Of a DNA stretch of 64,000 nucleotides, positions 1 to 8,109 are shown one piece after another. How positions within the stretch are numbered: position 1 is the first letter of the stretch; each line of letters opens with the position of its first letter. The stretch is from Streptomyces sp. KL109B (lineage in GTDB: Bacteria > Actinomycetota > Actinomycetes > Streptomycetales > Streptomycetaceae). The DNA lies in contig NZ_JASERL010000011.1 of the NCBI RefSeq assembly GCF_030766935.1, forward strand, positions 248,001-312,000. The letters run 5' to 3'. The notes beneath the pieces are model-generated. The model was not told the DNA's origin and ran no database searches. It saw nothing but the letters and a program-made list of their open reading frames with translations. Both the position numbers and the translations under genes were made by a program.

Positions 1-150
1 TTCGGCGATGTCCGGGCACATGTCCGCGCCGGCCGGGGTGCGTTCCGGGCCTGCCCTGTCGTGGGCGAGGACGCGGTGGCCGCGCTGCACGAGGTTCGCG
101 GCGAGGGCGCCGCCCATGTTGCCGAGCCCGATGAATCCGACCGTCGCCAT
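1..150 (-). CDS. NAD-binding 3-hydroxyisobutyrate dehydrogenase-like protein, partial
   Basis: Only the first 50 codons are inside the window; the C-terminus lies beyond base 1. The N-terminus reads MATVGFIGLGNMGGALAANL, the GxGxxG dinucleotide-binding motif of the 6-phosphogluconate/3-hydroxyisobutyrate dehydrogenase superfamily. The ATG is 2 bases after the stop of the upstream carboxymuconolactone decarboxylase-like gene, so the two are probably cotranscribed. Two further family members lie at 729 and 7266 on the other strand. The substrate is unknown: beta-hydroxyacids are the family norm, but clusters like this use the fold for many hydroxy compounds. Confidence 0.8.
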   Translation of the reverse strand, partial: MATVGFIGLGNMGGALAANLVQRGHRVLAHDRAGPERTPAGADMCPDIAE

Positions 151-152
151 GG

Positions 153-545
153 TCAGCCCTCGTCCCCGCCGGTGCGCGCGGCCTCGGTCTCGGTGAGGCA
201 GCGGCGGGCGGCGTTCCCGGCGGGCATGCCGCAGTACGCGGCGATCTGGAAGGGCAGTTCGTCGAGTTCCTGCCGGGTCACGCCGGCGCGCGGCGCGGCG
301 GTGGCGTGGGTGCGGAACTCCTCCATGCGTCCGAGCGCGGCGGTCATGGCGAGGACCAGCAGGCTGCGGTCGCGCGGGCGCAGCGCGCCGCCGCGGGCCC
401 ACACGCCCCAGGCCGTCTCGGTGATGTAGTCCTGGAACTCGGCCACGGCGGGCCGTGCGGCACGGACGGCGGCGTCGACGTAGGCGTCACCGAGCACGGC
501 CCTGCGCATGGCGCGGGCGTCCTTCGGTGGCTCGGGGTGGGCCAC
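153..545 (-). CDS. Carboxymuconolactone decarboxylase (PcaC/CMD) family protein
   Basis: A 130-residue, mostly helical protein with the layout of PcaC-type 4-carboxymuconolactone decarboxylases: a central LLVLAMTAALGR helix and a C-terminal IAAYCGMPAGNAAR segment. It lacks the CxxC pair of AhpD-type members, so a redox role is unlikely. I chose the GTG at 545 because AGGAGG sits 5 to 6 bases upstream; an ATG at 575 in the same frame lacks such a site. It is first in a minus-strand unit with the dehydrogenase ending the window and diverges from the large plus-strand operon. In this context it may decarboxylate or isomerise a ring lactone or beta-keto intermediate (inference). Confidence 0.75.
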   Translation of the reverse strand: MAHPEPPKDARAMRRAVLGDAYVDAAVRAARPAVAEFQDYITETAWGVWARGGALRPRDRSLLVLAMTAALGRMEEFRTHATAAPRAGVTRQELDELPFQIAAYCGMPAGNAARRCLTETEAARTGGDEG

Positions 546-593
546 GGTGCCTCCTGGGACGGAGAGTTGGCGCATGTCTCATTTCCTGAATCA

Positions 594-608
594 GAGAATA
601 TGATTCTC
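594..608. promoter_or_regulatory. Inverted repeat GAGAAT-ATG-ATTCTC, putative operator
   Basis: A perfect 6+6 inverted repeat with a 3-base spacer lies 49 bases upstream of the minus-strand decarboxylase start, in an AT-rich patch of an otherwise GC-rich divergent intergenic region. Its size and symmetry suit a TetR-type dimer. GAGAA-type half-sites recur at 687-705 and 38910-38926. Which regulator binds is unknown. Confidence 0.45.
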
Positions 609-686
609 CAGATCGCCGGGCAACAGGGCCACACCGGGCGGGTGTTGCGCAGAAAGTCGCAGCCGACACCTTCCGCACACCCCTTG

Positions 687-705
687 GCGAGATTACAGTT
701 CTCGC
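687..705. promoter_or_regulatory. Inverted repeat GCGAGA-N7-TCTCGC over a possible -10
   Basis: A perfect 6+6 inverted repeat, 24 bases upstream of the first gene of the long plus-strand operon. Its spacer contains TACAGT (694-699), which fits a TAnnnT -10 element, although no good -35 is seen 17 bases upstream. The stretch ACAGTT-CTCGCG also resembles the Rieske promoter element at 19827-19839. A repressor binding here would block the operon promoter (inference). Confidence 0.4.
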
Positions 706-728
706 GAAACGGAAGGGGTGTTCTTGCA

Positions 729-1550
729 ATGCGTGGATCACCCATGAAGCGGATCGGGTTCGCCGGTGCGGGGCGCATGGGGCTGCCCATGGTGCGCCGC
801 CTGGTGACGGCCGGACACGAGGTGTGCGTCGTGGGCCGTACCGCGGCGCGCCGGACCGCGCTGGGCGAGGAAGGAGCGCTCGTCGCCGATTGCGTCGAGG
901 ACGCGGCCGAGGGCGTCGACGCGTTCGTGCTCTGCGTCTTCACCGACCAGCAAGTACGGCAGGTGTGCTTCGGCAGCGGCCTGCTCGACGCGCTGCCGGC
1001 CGGCGCCGTGCTCGTCGTGCACACCACGGCGAGCCCGCACACCGTCAAGGAGATCGCCGAGCGGGGCATCGAGGTACTGGACGCGCCGGTCAGCGGTGGT
1101 CCGCACGACATCGCGGCCGGTCGGCTCACCGTCTTCGCGGGCGGCGAGAAGGCCACCGTGGAGCGGCTGCGGCCGGTGCTCGCCGCGTACGCCGACCCGG
1201 TGCTCGCGGTCGGCCCGGTGGGCGCCGGGCAGAGCGTGAAGCTGGTCAACAACGCCCTGTTCACCGCCCAGTTGGGGCTCGTCACGGAGGCTGCTCGACT
1301 CGGCCGCGGCCTCGGCGTGGACGAGGGCGTGCTGCTCACGGCGCTCGGTCACGGCAGCGCGGCGAGCCGGGCGCTGGCGGGGGCGGCGTCGCGAGGGTCG
1401 GCGGACCGGTTCATCGACGACGTACGGGAGTTCGTGGACAAGGACCTGGCCGTGGCCCGTGAGACCGCGGACGGGATCGGGGCGCGACTGGGCGCGCTGG
1501 CGGCGGCACACGCGGCACTGGATGACGCGGAGCCCTGCATCACCACCTGA
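729..1550 (+). CDS. NAD(P)-dependent 3-hydroxyisobutyrate dehydrogenase family oxidoreductase
   Basis: 273 residues. The N-terminal Rossmann domain has a GxGxxG motif (FAGAGRMGLPM); the family substrate loop reads DAPVSGG, and the catalytic-lysine region reads GAGQSVKLVNN. It is expected to oxidise a beta-hydroxy acid or related alcohol with NAD(P)+. The ATG at 729 follows a GGAAGGGG ribosome site; a second ATG at 744 has none. It opens a plus-strand operon running to 16466. It is clearly paralogous to the gene at 7266, with the shared segments NNxLFTAxxGL and GHGSAAS. The actual substrate cannot be told. Confidence 0.85.
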   Translation: MRGSPMKRIGFAGAGRMGLPMVRRLVTAGHEVCVVGRTAARRTALGEEGALVADCVEDAAEGVDAFVLCVFTDQQVRQVCFGSGLLDALPAGAVLVVHTTASPHTVKEIAERGIEVLDAPVSGGPHDIAAGRLTVFAGGEKATVERLRPVLAAYADPVLAVGPVGAGQSVKLVNNALFTAQLGLVTEAARLGRGLGVDEGVLLTALGHGSAASRALAGAASRGSADRFIDDVREFVDKDLAVARETADGIGARLGALAAAHAALDDAEPCITT

Positions 1551-1568
1551 CGACAAGAGGAGAACGGC

Positions 1569-2429
1569 ATGGGGCGAGTCGAGGGCAAGGTCGCGTTCAT
1601 CACCGGCGCGGGCCGCGGCCAGGGCCGCAGTCACGCGGTGCGGCTCGCGGAGGAGGGCGCGGACATCGTGGCGATCGACCTGTGCCGCGACTACGAGACG
1701 GTCGACTATCCGATGGCCACGCCGGAGGACCTGAAGGAGACGGCGCGGCTCGTGGAGAAGGTGGGCCGCAAGGCGCTCGCGATCCAGGGCGACGTGCGCT
1801 CCATGGAGGCGATGCGGGACGCGGTGGACCGCACGGTGGCCGAGTTCGGCGGCATCGACATCGTCGTGGCCCAGGCCGGCATCGCGCCGCTGCTGGGCAG
1901 GCCGCCGCTGCAGGCGTGGTCCGACGCGGTCGACGTGGACCTGGTCGGCAGCATCAACGCGATCCAGGCCTGCCTGCCGCAGCTGCGCGAGGGCGCCTCG
2001 GTGATCGCCACGGCGTCGACGGCCGCGCTCATGGAGCACGGCATCGTCGACAACCCGGGCTCCAACCCGGGCGGCGCCGGATACGCGTACGCCAAGCGTG
2101 CCCTCGCCGAGTACATGCACGAACTGGCCCGCAATCTCGCCCCGTTGAAGCAGCGCGCCAACGTCGTGCACCCCACCAACTGCAATACGCAGATGCTGCA
2201 GAGCGAGCCGATGTACAAGTCGTTCCGCCCCGACCTGGAGCACCCGACCCGCGAGGACGCCGAGCCCGGCTTCGCCGTCCAGCAAGCGATGCCGATCCCG
2301 TACGTCGAGCCGATCGACATCAGCAACGCGGTCCTCTTCCTCGCCTCCGACGAGGCCCGCTACATCACCGGTGTGCAGCTGCGCGTGGACGCGGGCGGCT
2401 ACCTCAAGTGGTACGACTGGCGGCGCTGA
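1569..2429 (+). CDS. Mycofactocin-coupled SDR family oxidoreductase
   Basis: 286 residues. The glycine motif is GAGRGQGRSHAV, followed by the extended insert IDLCRDYETVDYPMATPEDL after the second beta strand. That insert is diagnostic of the carveol-dehydrogenase-like, mycofactocin-coupled SDRs, in which NAD is held tightly and re-oxidised through mycofactocin. The catalytic pair is Tyr172 and Lys176 (YAYAK). It probably oxidises a secondary alcohol made by the neighbouring P450 to a ketone. A GAGGAG ribosome site precedes the ATG. It lies directly upstream of the ferredoxin and P450 genes. No mycofactocin biosynthesis gene is in the window, so those would have to be elsewhere in the genome. 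Confidence 0.9.
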   Translation: MGRVEGKVAFITGAGRGQGRSHAVRLAEEGADIVAIDLCRDYETVDYPMATPEDLKETARLVEKVGRKALAIQGDVRSMEAMRDAVDRTVAEFGGIDIVVAQAGIAPLLGRPPLQAWSDAVDVDLVGSINAIQACLPQLREGASVIATASTAALMEHGIVDNPGSNPGGAGYAYAKRALAEYMHELARNLAPLKQRANVVHPTNCNTQMLQSEPMYKSFRPDLEHPTREDAEPGFAVQQAMPIPYVEPIDISNAVLFLASDEARYITGVQLRVDAGGYLKWYDWRR

Positions 2430-2464
2430 CGCCTCGTCACCACCGATCGATGAAAGGTGAGTTC

Positions 2465-2671
2465 ATGAAGGTCAGCGTGGACCAGGACCGCTGCCAGGGT
2501 CACACCCTCTGCGCCATGATCGCGCCGAAGGTGTTCCAGCTCAGCGAGATCGACGGGCACTCGTCGCCGGTCGCCGACGAGGTACCCGCGGGCGAGGAGG
2601 AGGCCGCGCGCGAAGCGATGCGCTCCTGCCCCGAGCGGGCCATCTCCCTCACCGAGACCAGCACGGGCTGA
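2465..2671 (+). CDS. 3Fe-4S ferredoxin, P450 redox partner
   Basis: A 68-residue ferredoxin with the CQGHTLC (CxxHxxC) and SCPE motifs: three cysteines and a histidine where a fourth cluster cysteine would be, typical of the 3Fe-4S ferredoxins that feed electrons to actinobacterial P450s. It lies 31 bases upstream of a P450 gene and presumably serves it. The ATG at 2465 is used because of the GGTGAG-like site upstream; an in-frame ATG at 2450 lies too close to the previous stop. No ferredoxin reductase gene is in the window, so a housekeeping reductase must supply it. Confidence 0.92.
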   Translation: MKVSVDQDRCQGHTLCAMIAPKVFQLSEIDGHSSPVADEVPAGEEEAAREAMRSCPERAISLTETSTG

Positions 2672-2702
2672 CCGGCCCCGCCCACAGGGAGGAAGCACCA
2701 CC

Positions 2703-4061
2703 GTGAGCACGGACGACGACGCGGCGCGCAAGAGCCGCCGCTACGAGTTCGACCGGCACGCCCCCGACTACCGGGAGCGGTTCGTCGAGATCACCGAGGA
2801 GATGCAGGGCCGCTGCCCGCTGGCCTGGTCGGACACCCACGGCGGGCACTTCGTGGCCGCCGGGCACCAGACGGTCTTCGACATCGCGCGCTCGGCCGAC
2901 AAGCTCTCCAACGACCACGACGTGAACGGCGAGCGCCGCGGCTACCACGGCATCACCATCCCGCACCCGCCGCAGGGCCAGGGCTTCCGCGGTGGCTTCC
3001 TGGAGATGGACCCGCCGGAGCAGCGCTACTACCGCCAGGCCCTCAACCCGTACCTGTCCCCGGCGGCGGTGCAGCGCTGGATCCCGTTCCTGGACGAGCT
3101 GATCCGGGCCTGCCTGGACGAGCGGATCGAGTCGGGCCGCATCGACTTCGTGGAGGATCTCGCCAACCCGGTGCCCGCGGTGTTCACGCTGGCCATGATG
3201 GGGATCCCGCTGAAGAACTGGCAGATCTACAACGAGCCCGCGCACGCCGGGGTCTACACACCCCCGGACTCCCCCGACAGGGAGCGGGTGCGCGAGCTGC
3301 ACATGACCATGATGCGGGACATCTTCGAGCAGATGGCGGCGATCCGCGCCAATCCGCGGCCGGGGCTCGTCAACGCGGTGCTCACGGCCGACGTCGGTGA
3401 CACCAAGCCGTCCGACATGGACCTGCTGGGTGTCCTCGCGCTGCTGATCGGTGGTGGCTTCGACACGACGACCGCGCTGACGGGGCGGTCCGTGGAGTGG
3501 CTGTCGCTCCACCCCGAGGAGCGGGAGAGGCTGAGCCGCGAGCGCGACTCGCTGCTCGACCCGGCAACCGAGGAGTTCCTGCGCTACTTCACCCCGGCGG
3601 TGGGCGACGGCCGCACGGTCTCGGTGGATTGCGAGATGGCGGGCCAGGAGTTCAAGGAGGGCGACCGGGTCTGGCTGTCCTGGGCGATGGCCAACCGGGA
3701 CCCGTCCGTCTTCCCGGACCCCAACACCGTGGACATGGAGCGCAAGGGCAACCGCCACCAGGCGTTCGGCCTCGGCATCCACCGCTGCATCGGGTCCAAC
3801 GTGGCACGTGTGGTGTTCAAGCGGATGATCTGCCATGTCCTGGACCGGATGCCGGACTACGTGTGCGAGGCCGAGGGGACGATGCACTACGACTCCATCG
3901 GCATCATCAACGGCATGCGGCACCTGCCCGCCTCGTTCACGCCGGGACCCCGGCTCGGGCCCGGGCTCGACGAGACGCTGCTCAAGCTCCAGAAGGCCTG
4001 CGACGAGCAGGGCCTGGCCGCTCCGGTGACCGCGCGCGGCCAGCGGGCCGACATCCGGTGA
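2703..4061 (+). CDS. Cytochrome P450
   Basis: 452 residues from a GTG start preceded by GGGAGGAAG. Visible hallmarks are the I-helix GGGFDTT (residues 250-256), the EFLR (ExxR) motif of helix K near residue 290, and the heme loop FGLGIHRCIG with the axial Cys362. It is a soluble class I monooxygenase fed by the ferredoxin just upstream. Its position between an alcohol-oxidising SDR and a C-C cleaving aldolase suggests it hydroxylates the ring or side chain of the island's substrate. The CYP family cannot be assigned by eye. Confidence 0.93.
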   Translation: MSTDDDAARKSRRYEFDRHAPDYRERFVEITEEMQGRCPLAWSDTHGGHFVAAGHQTVFDIARSADKLSNDHDVNGERRGYHGITIPHPPQGQGFRGGFLEMDPPEQRYYRQALNPYLSPAAVQRWIPFLDELIRACLDERIESGRIDFVEDLANPVPAVFTLAMMGIPLKNWQIYNEPAHAGVYTPPDSPDRERVRELHMTMMRDIFEQMAAIRANPRPGLVNAVLTADVGDTKPSDMDLLGVLALLIGGGFDTTTALTGRSVEWLSLHPEERERLSRERDSLLDPATEEFLRYFTPAVGDGRTVSVDCEMAGQEFKEGDRVWLSWAMANRDPSVFPDPNTVDMERKGNRHQAFGLGIHRCIGSNVARVVFKRMICHVLDRMPDYVCEAEGTMHYDSIGIINGMRHLPASFTPGPRLGPGLDETLLKLQKACDEQGLAAPVTARGQRADIR

Positions 4062-4112
4062 CACCCCACGTTCGCCCGCTGACGTATGCCCGCCGACCGT
4101 GGAGGAGGCCCT

Positions 4113-5777
4113 GTGGCACGGCGTTCCCTGCCCCTGCTCACCGACGACACCGCGTTCTTCTGGACGTCGGGCGCCGACGGCCGGCTCCGCTTCCAGCGGT
4201 GCGCCAACTGCGCCGCGCTGAACCATCCGCCGCTGCCGGTGTGCCGGTACTGCCGGGGCCACGAGCTGACCGTGACCGAGGTCGCGGGCACGGCCACGCT
4301 GGTCTCCTTCACGGTCAACGAGCGCTTTCCCGCGGCCGGTCTCCAGCCGCCGTTCGTGGTGGCGCGGGTGGCCGTCGACGAGGATCCGCGGGTCCGGCTC
4401 ACCACGAACCTCGTCGACTGCGAGCCGTCCGAACTGCGCCTCGGAATGCGCCTGGAGGCCGTCTTCGAGCAGGTGGAGGACGTGTGGCTGCCGCTGTTCC
4501 GGCCGTGCGCCGAGCAGCCGGACCCGCTGCCCGCCCTGCCGCCCGACGATCCGGGCCCCGACGGAATCAGGGCTCGGATCCGCCCTCCGGTGAGCGGCGA
4601 GCGCTTCGAGCACCGGGCGGCGCTGACCGGCGCGGGCGCCTCCCGCATCGGCCGCCGTCTCGGTGTGCCGCCGCTGGCGCTGGCCGTGGAGGCGTGCGAG
4701 AAGGCGGTCGCCGACGCGGGGCTCACCCTCGACGACATCGACGGTCTGGCCACCTATCCGGGTGCCGGGATCGGCGCCGGCTTCGGGGAGGGGGGCGCCA
4801 CCGCCGTGGAGTGTGCGCTCGGCATCCGGCCGACCTGGCACAACGGCGGCATGGAGACCTTCGGCCCGTCCGGCTCGGTGATCGCCGCGATGCTGGCGGT
4901 CGCGGGCGGCCTGGCCCGGCACGTGCTGTGCTTCCGTACGGTGTGGGAGACCACGCACACGCAGCAGTTGCGCGACGGGCTGCGGCCGGTGCCGCGACTG
5001 GACCGGGTGGCGGACGGCGCGCAGTGGGTCGCCCCGTACGGAGCGCAGTCCGCCGCCATCCACCTCGCGCAGAACGCGCAGCGCCACTTCCACGAGTACG
5101 GCACGACCCGGGAAACCCTCGGCTGGATCGCCCTGAACCAGCGCGCGAACGCCGCCCTCAACCCCGAGGCGATCTACCGCGAACCGCTCACCATGGACGA
5201 CTACCTGTCCGCCCGGCCCATCGCGAGCCCCTTCGGCCTGTACGACTGCGATGTGCCGTGCGACGGGTCGATCGCGGTGGTGGTGTCGGCCCTCGACGCC
5301 GCCCGCGAGCTGCCGAAACCGCCCGTGCTCGTGGAGGCGGTCGGCACGCAGATCGGCGAGCGCCTGGAGTGGGACCAGACGACATCGACGCACGAACCGC
5401 AGGTGCTGGGGCAGGCTGCGCATCTGTGGACGCGCACGGACCTGGGGCCCGACGACGTGGACGTGGCCCTGCTGTACGACGGCTTCACCATCAACTGCCT
5501 CTCCTGGCTTGAGGCGTTGGGCTTCTGCGGGATCGGCGAGGCCAAGGACTTCCTGGACGGCGGCAAGAACATCGCCCGTGACGGCGTGCTCCCGGTGAAT
5601 CCGCACGGCGGTCAGCTCTCCCACGGCCGCACCCACGGCATGGGCCTGGTCCGCGAGGCGATCACGCAGCTGCGCGGCGAGGCCGGCGCGCGGCAGATCG
5701 CCGGTGCCCGCACCGCCGTCGTCAGCACCGGTGGCCTCACCCCCAGCGGGGTCATGCTGCTGCGGGCGGCCGGCTGA
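4113..5777 (+). CDS. Fused DUF35 (Zn-ribbon/OB) and thiolase-fold protein, Ltp2-like aldolase
   Basis: 554 residues. Residues 1 to about 140 form a DUF35 module with a zinc ribbon (Cys30, Cys33, Cys44, Cys47) and an OB fold. From about 165 to the end is a thiolase-superfamily domain of the lipid-transfer/SCP-x type, with a late NPHGGQLSHGRTHG segment. In actinobacterial steroid catabolism the separate pair Ltp2-ChsH2(DUF35) is an aldolase that splits beta-hydroxyacyl-CoA side chains; here both parts are one chain. The predicted reaction is retro-aldol removal of acetyl- or propionyl-CoA. The GTG at 4113 is chosen for its strong GGAGGAGG site; an ATG at 4086 is possible. A separate DUF35/Ltp2 pair lies at 47308-48935. 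Confidence 0.88.
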   Translation: MARRSLPLLTDDTAFFWTSGADGRLRFQRCANCAALNHPPLPVCRYCRGHELTVTEVAGTATLVSFTVNERFPAAGLQPPFVVARVAVDEDPRVRLTTNLVDCEPSELRLGMRLEAVFEQVEDVWLPLFRPCAEQPDPLPALPPDDPGPDGIRARIRPPVSGERFEHRAALTGAGASRIGRRLGVPPLALAVEACEKAVADAGLTLDDIDGLATYPGAGIGAGFGEGGATAVECALGIRPTWHNGGMETFGPSGSVIAAMLAVAGGLARHVLCFRTVWETTHTQQLRDGLRPVPRLDRVADGAQWVAPYGAQSAAIHLAQNAQRHFHEYGTTRETLGWIALNQRANAALNPEAIYREPLTMDDYLSARPIASPFGLYDCDVPCDGSIAVVVSALDAARELPKPPVLVEAVGTQIGERLEWDQTTSTHEPQVLGQAAHLWTRTDLGPDDVDVALLYDGFTINCLSWLEALGFCGIGEAKDFLDGGKNIARDGVLPVNPHGGQLSHGRTHGMGLVREAITQLRGEAGARQIAGARTAVVSTGGLTPSGVMLLRAAG

Positions 5778-6718
5778 TGGCGCCGCTGCCCGGCCGTCTG
5801 CGGGCGGCCTCCGACCCGGCCGAGCTGCCGGGCGTGCACACCAAGACGGTGCGGGTGGACGGCTTCCCGCTGTCCGCGCGCGTGTGCTCGGCACCCTCGC
5901 CCCGCGCGGTCGTCCTCGCGCTGCACGGCGGCGGCACCACCTCGCTGTACTTCGACTGCCCGGGGCGGCCGGAGTTCTCGCTGCTGCGCACGGGGGCCCA
6001 GCTCGGGTACGCGGTCGTCGCCATGGACCGCCCCGGCTACGGCATCTCCGCGCCCTACGCCGAGCGCTACCGCGACCCGCAGCGCCGCCTGGAGACGACG
6101 TACCGGGCGCTGGAGCGCTTCCTCGACCAACTCCCGGGCCGCCCGGCCGTGTTCGTGGCCGGGCACTCGGCGGGCTGCGAACTGGCGGTGCGGATGGCGG
6201 CCGATCCGCGCGGGCGGCACCTGCTCGGCCTGGAGATCGCGGGCACCGGGCTGCGGCATCAGCCCGCCACCATCCGCGCCCTGGAGGCGGCGGGGGTGAC
6301 GCGCCGGCGGGTGGGCCGACGCCCGGCCGGCACCCGCGAGACACTGTGGGGTCCGGCCGAGCTGTACGCCGAGGACGTGTGGAACACCCCGTACATCGCC
6401 TCGGACTCCCCCGCCTACGAGGGGCCCGCGCGGGTGTGGGTGGAGCGCGACTTCGCCCGGCTCGCGGCCGAGGTCCGCGTTCCGGTGCAGTTCAGCCTCG
6501 GCGACCATGAGCGGGTGTGGGAGTCGGGGCCCGCCGCACTCGCCGAGATCACCGCACTGTTCACCGGTTCGCCGCGCGTGCGGTCCAACGAACAGGCGGG
6601 CTGCGGCCACAACTTGAGCCTGGGCCTCGCCGCCCGCAGCTATCACCTGCGGGTGCTGGCGTTCGCGGAGGAGTGCGTGGTGCAGCGGGAACGAGCGGAG
6701 AGGGGTGAGGCCGCATGA
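5777..6718 (+). CDS. Alpha/beta hydrolase
   Basis: 313 residues, starting on the last base of the upstream stop (TGATG), so translationally coupled. The nucleophile elbow is GHSAG with Ser131, an HGGG oxyanion-type motif lies at 50-53, and the C-terminal GCGHN carries the likely catalytic histidine. There is no signal peptide, so it is cytoplasmic. In this setting it could hydrolyse a lactone, ester, thioester or ring beta-diketone; the sequence does not decide which. Confidence 0.85.
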   Translation: MAPLPGRLRAASDPAELPGVHTKTVRVDGFPLSARVCSAPSPRAVVLALHGGGTTSLYFDCPGRPEFSLLRTGAQLGYAVVAMDRPGYGISAPYAERYRDPQRRLETTYRALERFLDQLPGRPAVFVAGHSAGCELAVRMAADPRGRHLLGLEIAGTGLRHQPATIRALEAAGVTRRRVGRRPAGTRETLWGPAELYAEDVWNTPYIASDSPAYEGPARVWVERDFARLAAEVRVPVQFSLGDHERVWESGPAALAEITALFTGSPRVRSNEQAGCGHNLSLGLAARSYHLRVLAFAEECVVQRERAERGEAA

Positions 6719-7221
6719 GCGGCGCGGAGGCATTCGCCGTCCTGCTGTTGCGGTTGGTGATCGGCGCGACGATGGCCGTGCACGGGCTCAACCACTGGCG
6801 CGGCGGCGGTCGCATCGCGGGCACCGCGGGCTGGTTCGAGAGCCTGGGGCTACGGAACGGGCGGCTGCAGGCGTGGCTGAGCGTGGCGACGGAGATCGGG
6901 GCAGGAGTGCTCCTCGCGGCCGGTTTCCTCACGCCGCTGGCCTGCGCGGCGGTCATCTCCGTGATGCTCGTCGCGGGCCTGCTCGCACACCGCGCGAACG
7001 GGTTCTTCGTCATGAAGGACGGCTACGAGTACGTGCTCGTGCTCGGGGTGGGCTGTCTCGCGCTCGCCGTGCTCGGCGCGGGTCCGTGGTCCCTGGACGC
7101 GGCGTTCGGCATCGAGGTGACCGGGTGGACGGGCGGGGGTGTGGCGCTCGGGGTCGGGGTGGTGGCGACGGCCGGGCTGCTGGGCACGTTCTGGAGGCCC
7201 ACGCGGTCGGAGAAGGCCTGA
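6715..7221 (+). CDS. DoxX family membrane protein
   Basis: 168 residues with four hydrophobic segments (about 8-26, 55-80, 100-122 and 137-158) and the DoxX family opening LLLRLVIGATMAVHGLNH. The start overlaps the hydrolase stop (ATGA). DoxX proteins are small inner-membrane proteins; some act in thiosulfate:quinone oxidation, but most have no assigned reaction. In this operon it might pass electrons to quinone or help handle a hydrophobic substrate (inference). Confidence 0.8.
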   Translation: MSGAEAFAVLLLRLVIGATMAVHGLNHWRGGGRIAGTAGWFESLGLRNGRLQAWLSVATEIGAGVLLAAGFLTPLACAAVISVMLVAGLLAHRANGFFVMKDGYEYVLVLGVGCLALAVLGAGPWSLDAAFGIEVTGWTGGGVALGVGVVATAGLLGTFWRPTRSEKA

Positions 7222-7265
7222 CGGATCAGTACGGATCTCTGCGGATCCCTCGCGTTGGAGGACTT

Positions 7266-8102
7266 GTGACACACGCCGGTTTCATCGGCCTGGGCAGCCA
7301 GGGCGCCCCCATGGCGCGGCGCATCCTGGACGCCGGACTTCCCCTGACCCTGTGGGCACGCCGCGCCGCGTCCCTGGAGCCGTTCGCCGGGACGAAGGCC
7401 GACGTGGCCGCCACCCCGGCCGAGTTGGCGGCCGCCTGCGACGTGGTCGGCGTGTGCGTGGTGGGCGACACAGACGTCGAGGAGGTCGTCCTCGGCGAGG
7501 CGGGTGTGCTCGCGGGACTGCGCCCCGGCGCGGTGCTCGCGGTGCACAGCACCGTCCATCCGGACACGTGCCGACGTCTGGGCGCCCTGGCCGCCGAACG
7601 CGGAGCGCACGTCGTGGACGCCCCGGTCAGCGGCGGCGGACCGGCGGCGGGCGAAGGCAAGTTGCTCGTCATGGCGGGCGGGGAGAGCGAGGCGGTGGAG
7701 CGCTGCCGCCCGGTCTTCGAGACGTACGGCGATCCGGTGGTGCATCTGGGCCCGCTGGGCGCCGGGCAGGTCACGAAGATCCTCAACAACACGCTGTTCA
7801 CGGCCAACTTCGGGCTCGCAGCGAGCGCGCTCGCTCTCGGCCGGCGCCTCGGGGTCGAGCCGGAGCGGTTCGCCGAGGTCGCCGGGCACGGCAGCGCGGC
7901 CAGCTTCGCGCTCGGCCGGCTGGCGGCGTCGGGCTGCGATCCCACCCGCATGGGCGCGGTGGCGGGCGGGCTGCTCGGCAAGGACGTGAGCCTGATGGCC
8001 TCCCTCGCGGAGGGACCACCCCCATCGGAAGTTGTGCTCGACCAGGCACGAGTCGCCCTGGACAACATGGGCGCGCCGCTGTCCAGCACTGACGGGAAGT
8101 GA
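7266..8102 (+). CDS. NAD(P)-dependent 3-hydroxyisobutyrate dehydrogenase family oxidoreductase
   Basis: 278 residues. The Rossmann motif FIGLGSQGAPMARR is followed by the family signature DAPVSGGG and the lysine region GAGQVTKILNN. The start is a GTG at 7266 with GGAGG upstream. It is a paralogue of the gene at 729. It precedes the ACAD11-like dehydrogenase by only 7 bases, so it may provide or consume a hydroxyacyl intermediate of that step. Cofactor preference and substrate are not evident. Confidence 0.85.
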   Translation: MTHAGFIGLGSQGAPMARRILDAGLPLTLWARRAASLEPFAGTKADVAATPAELAAACDVVGVCVVGDTDVEEVVLGEAGVLAGLRPGAVLAVHSTVHPDTCRRLGALAAERGAHVVDAPVSGGGPAAGEGKLLVMAGGESEAVERCRPVFETYGDPVVHLGPLGAGQVTKILNNTLFTANFGLAASALALGRRLGVEPERFAEVAGHGSAASFALGRLAASGCDPTRMGAVAGGLLGKDVSLMASLAEGPPPSEVVLDQARVALDNMGAPLSSTDGK

Positions 8103-8109
8103 CCGGATC

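Noticed and set aside
738..2285. A 515-codon minus-strand frame across two dehydrogenase genes
   Set aside because: It is antisense to two well-supported plus-strand genes with intact cofactor motifs and has no ribosome site or domain.
2649..6344. A 1231-codon open frame on the minus strand
   Set aside because: It is antisense to the P450, DUF35-thiolase and hydrolase genes, has Arg/Pro/Ala-rich sequence with no recognisable domain, and is a product of the GC-biased third codon position of the real genes.
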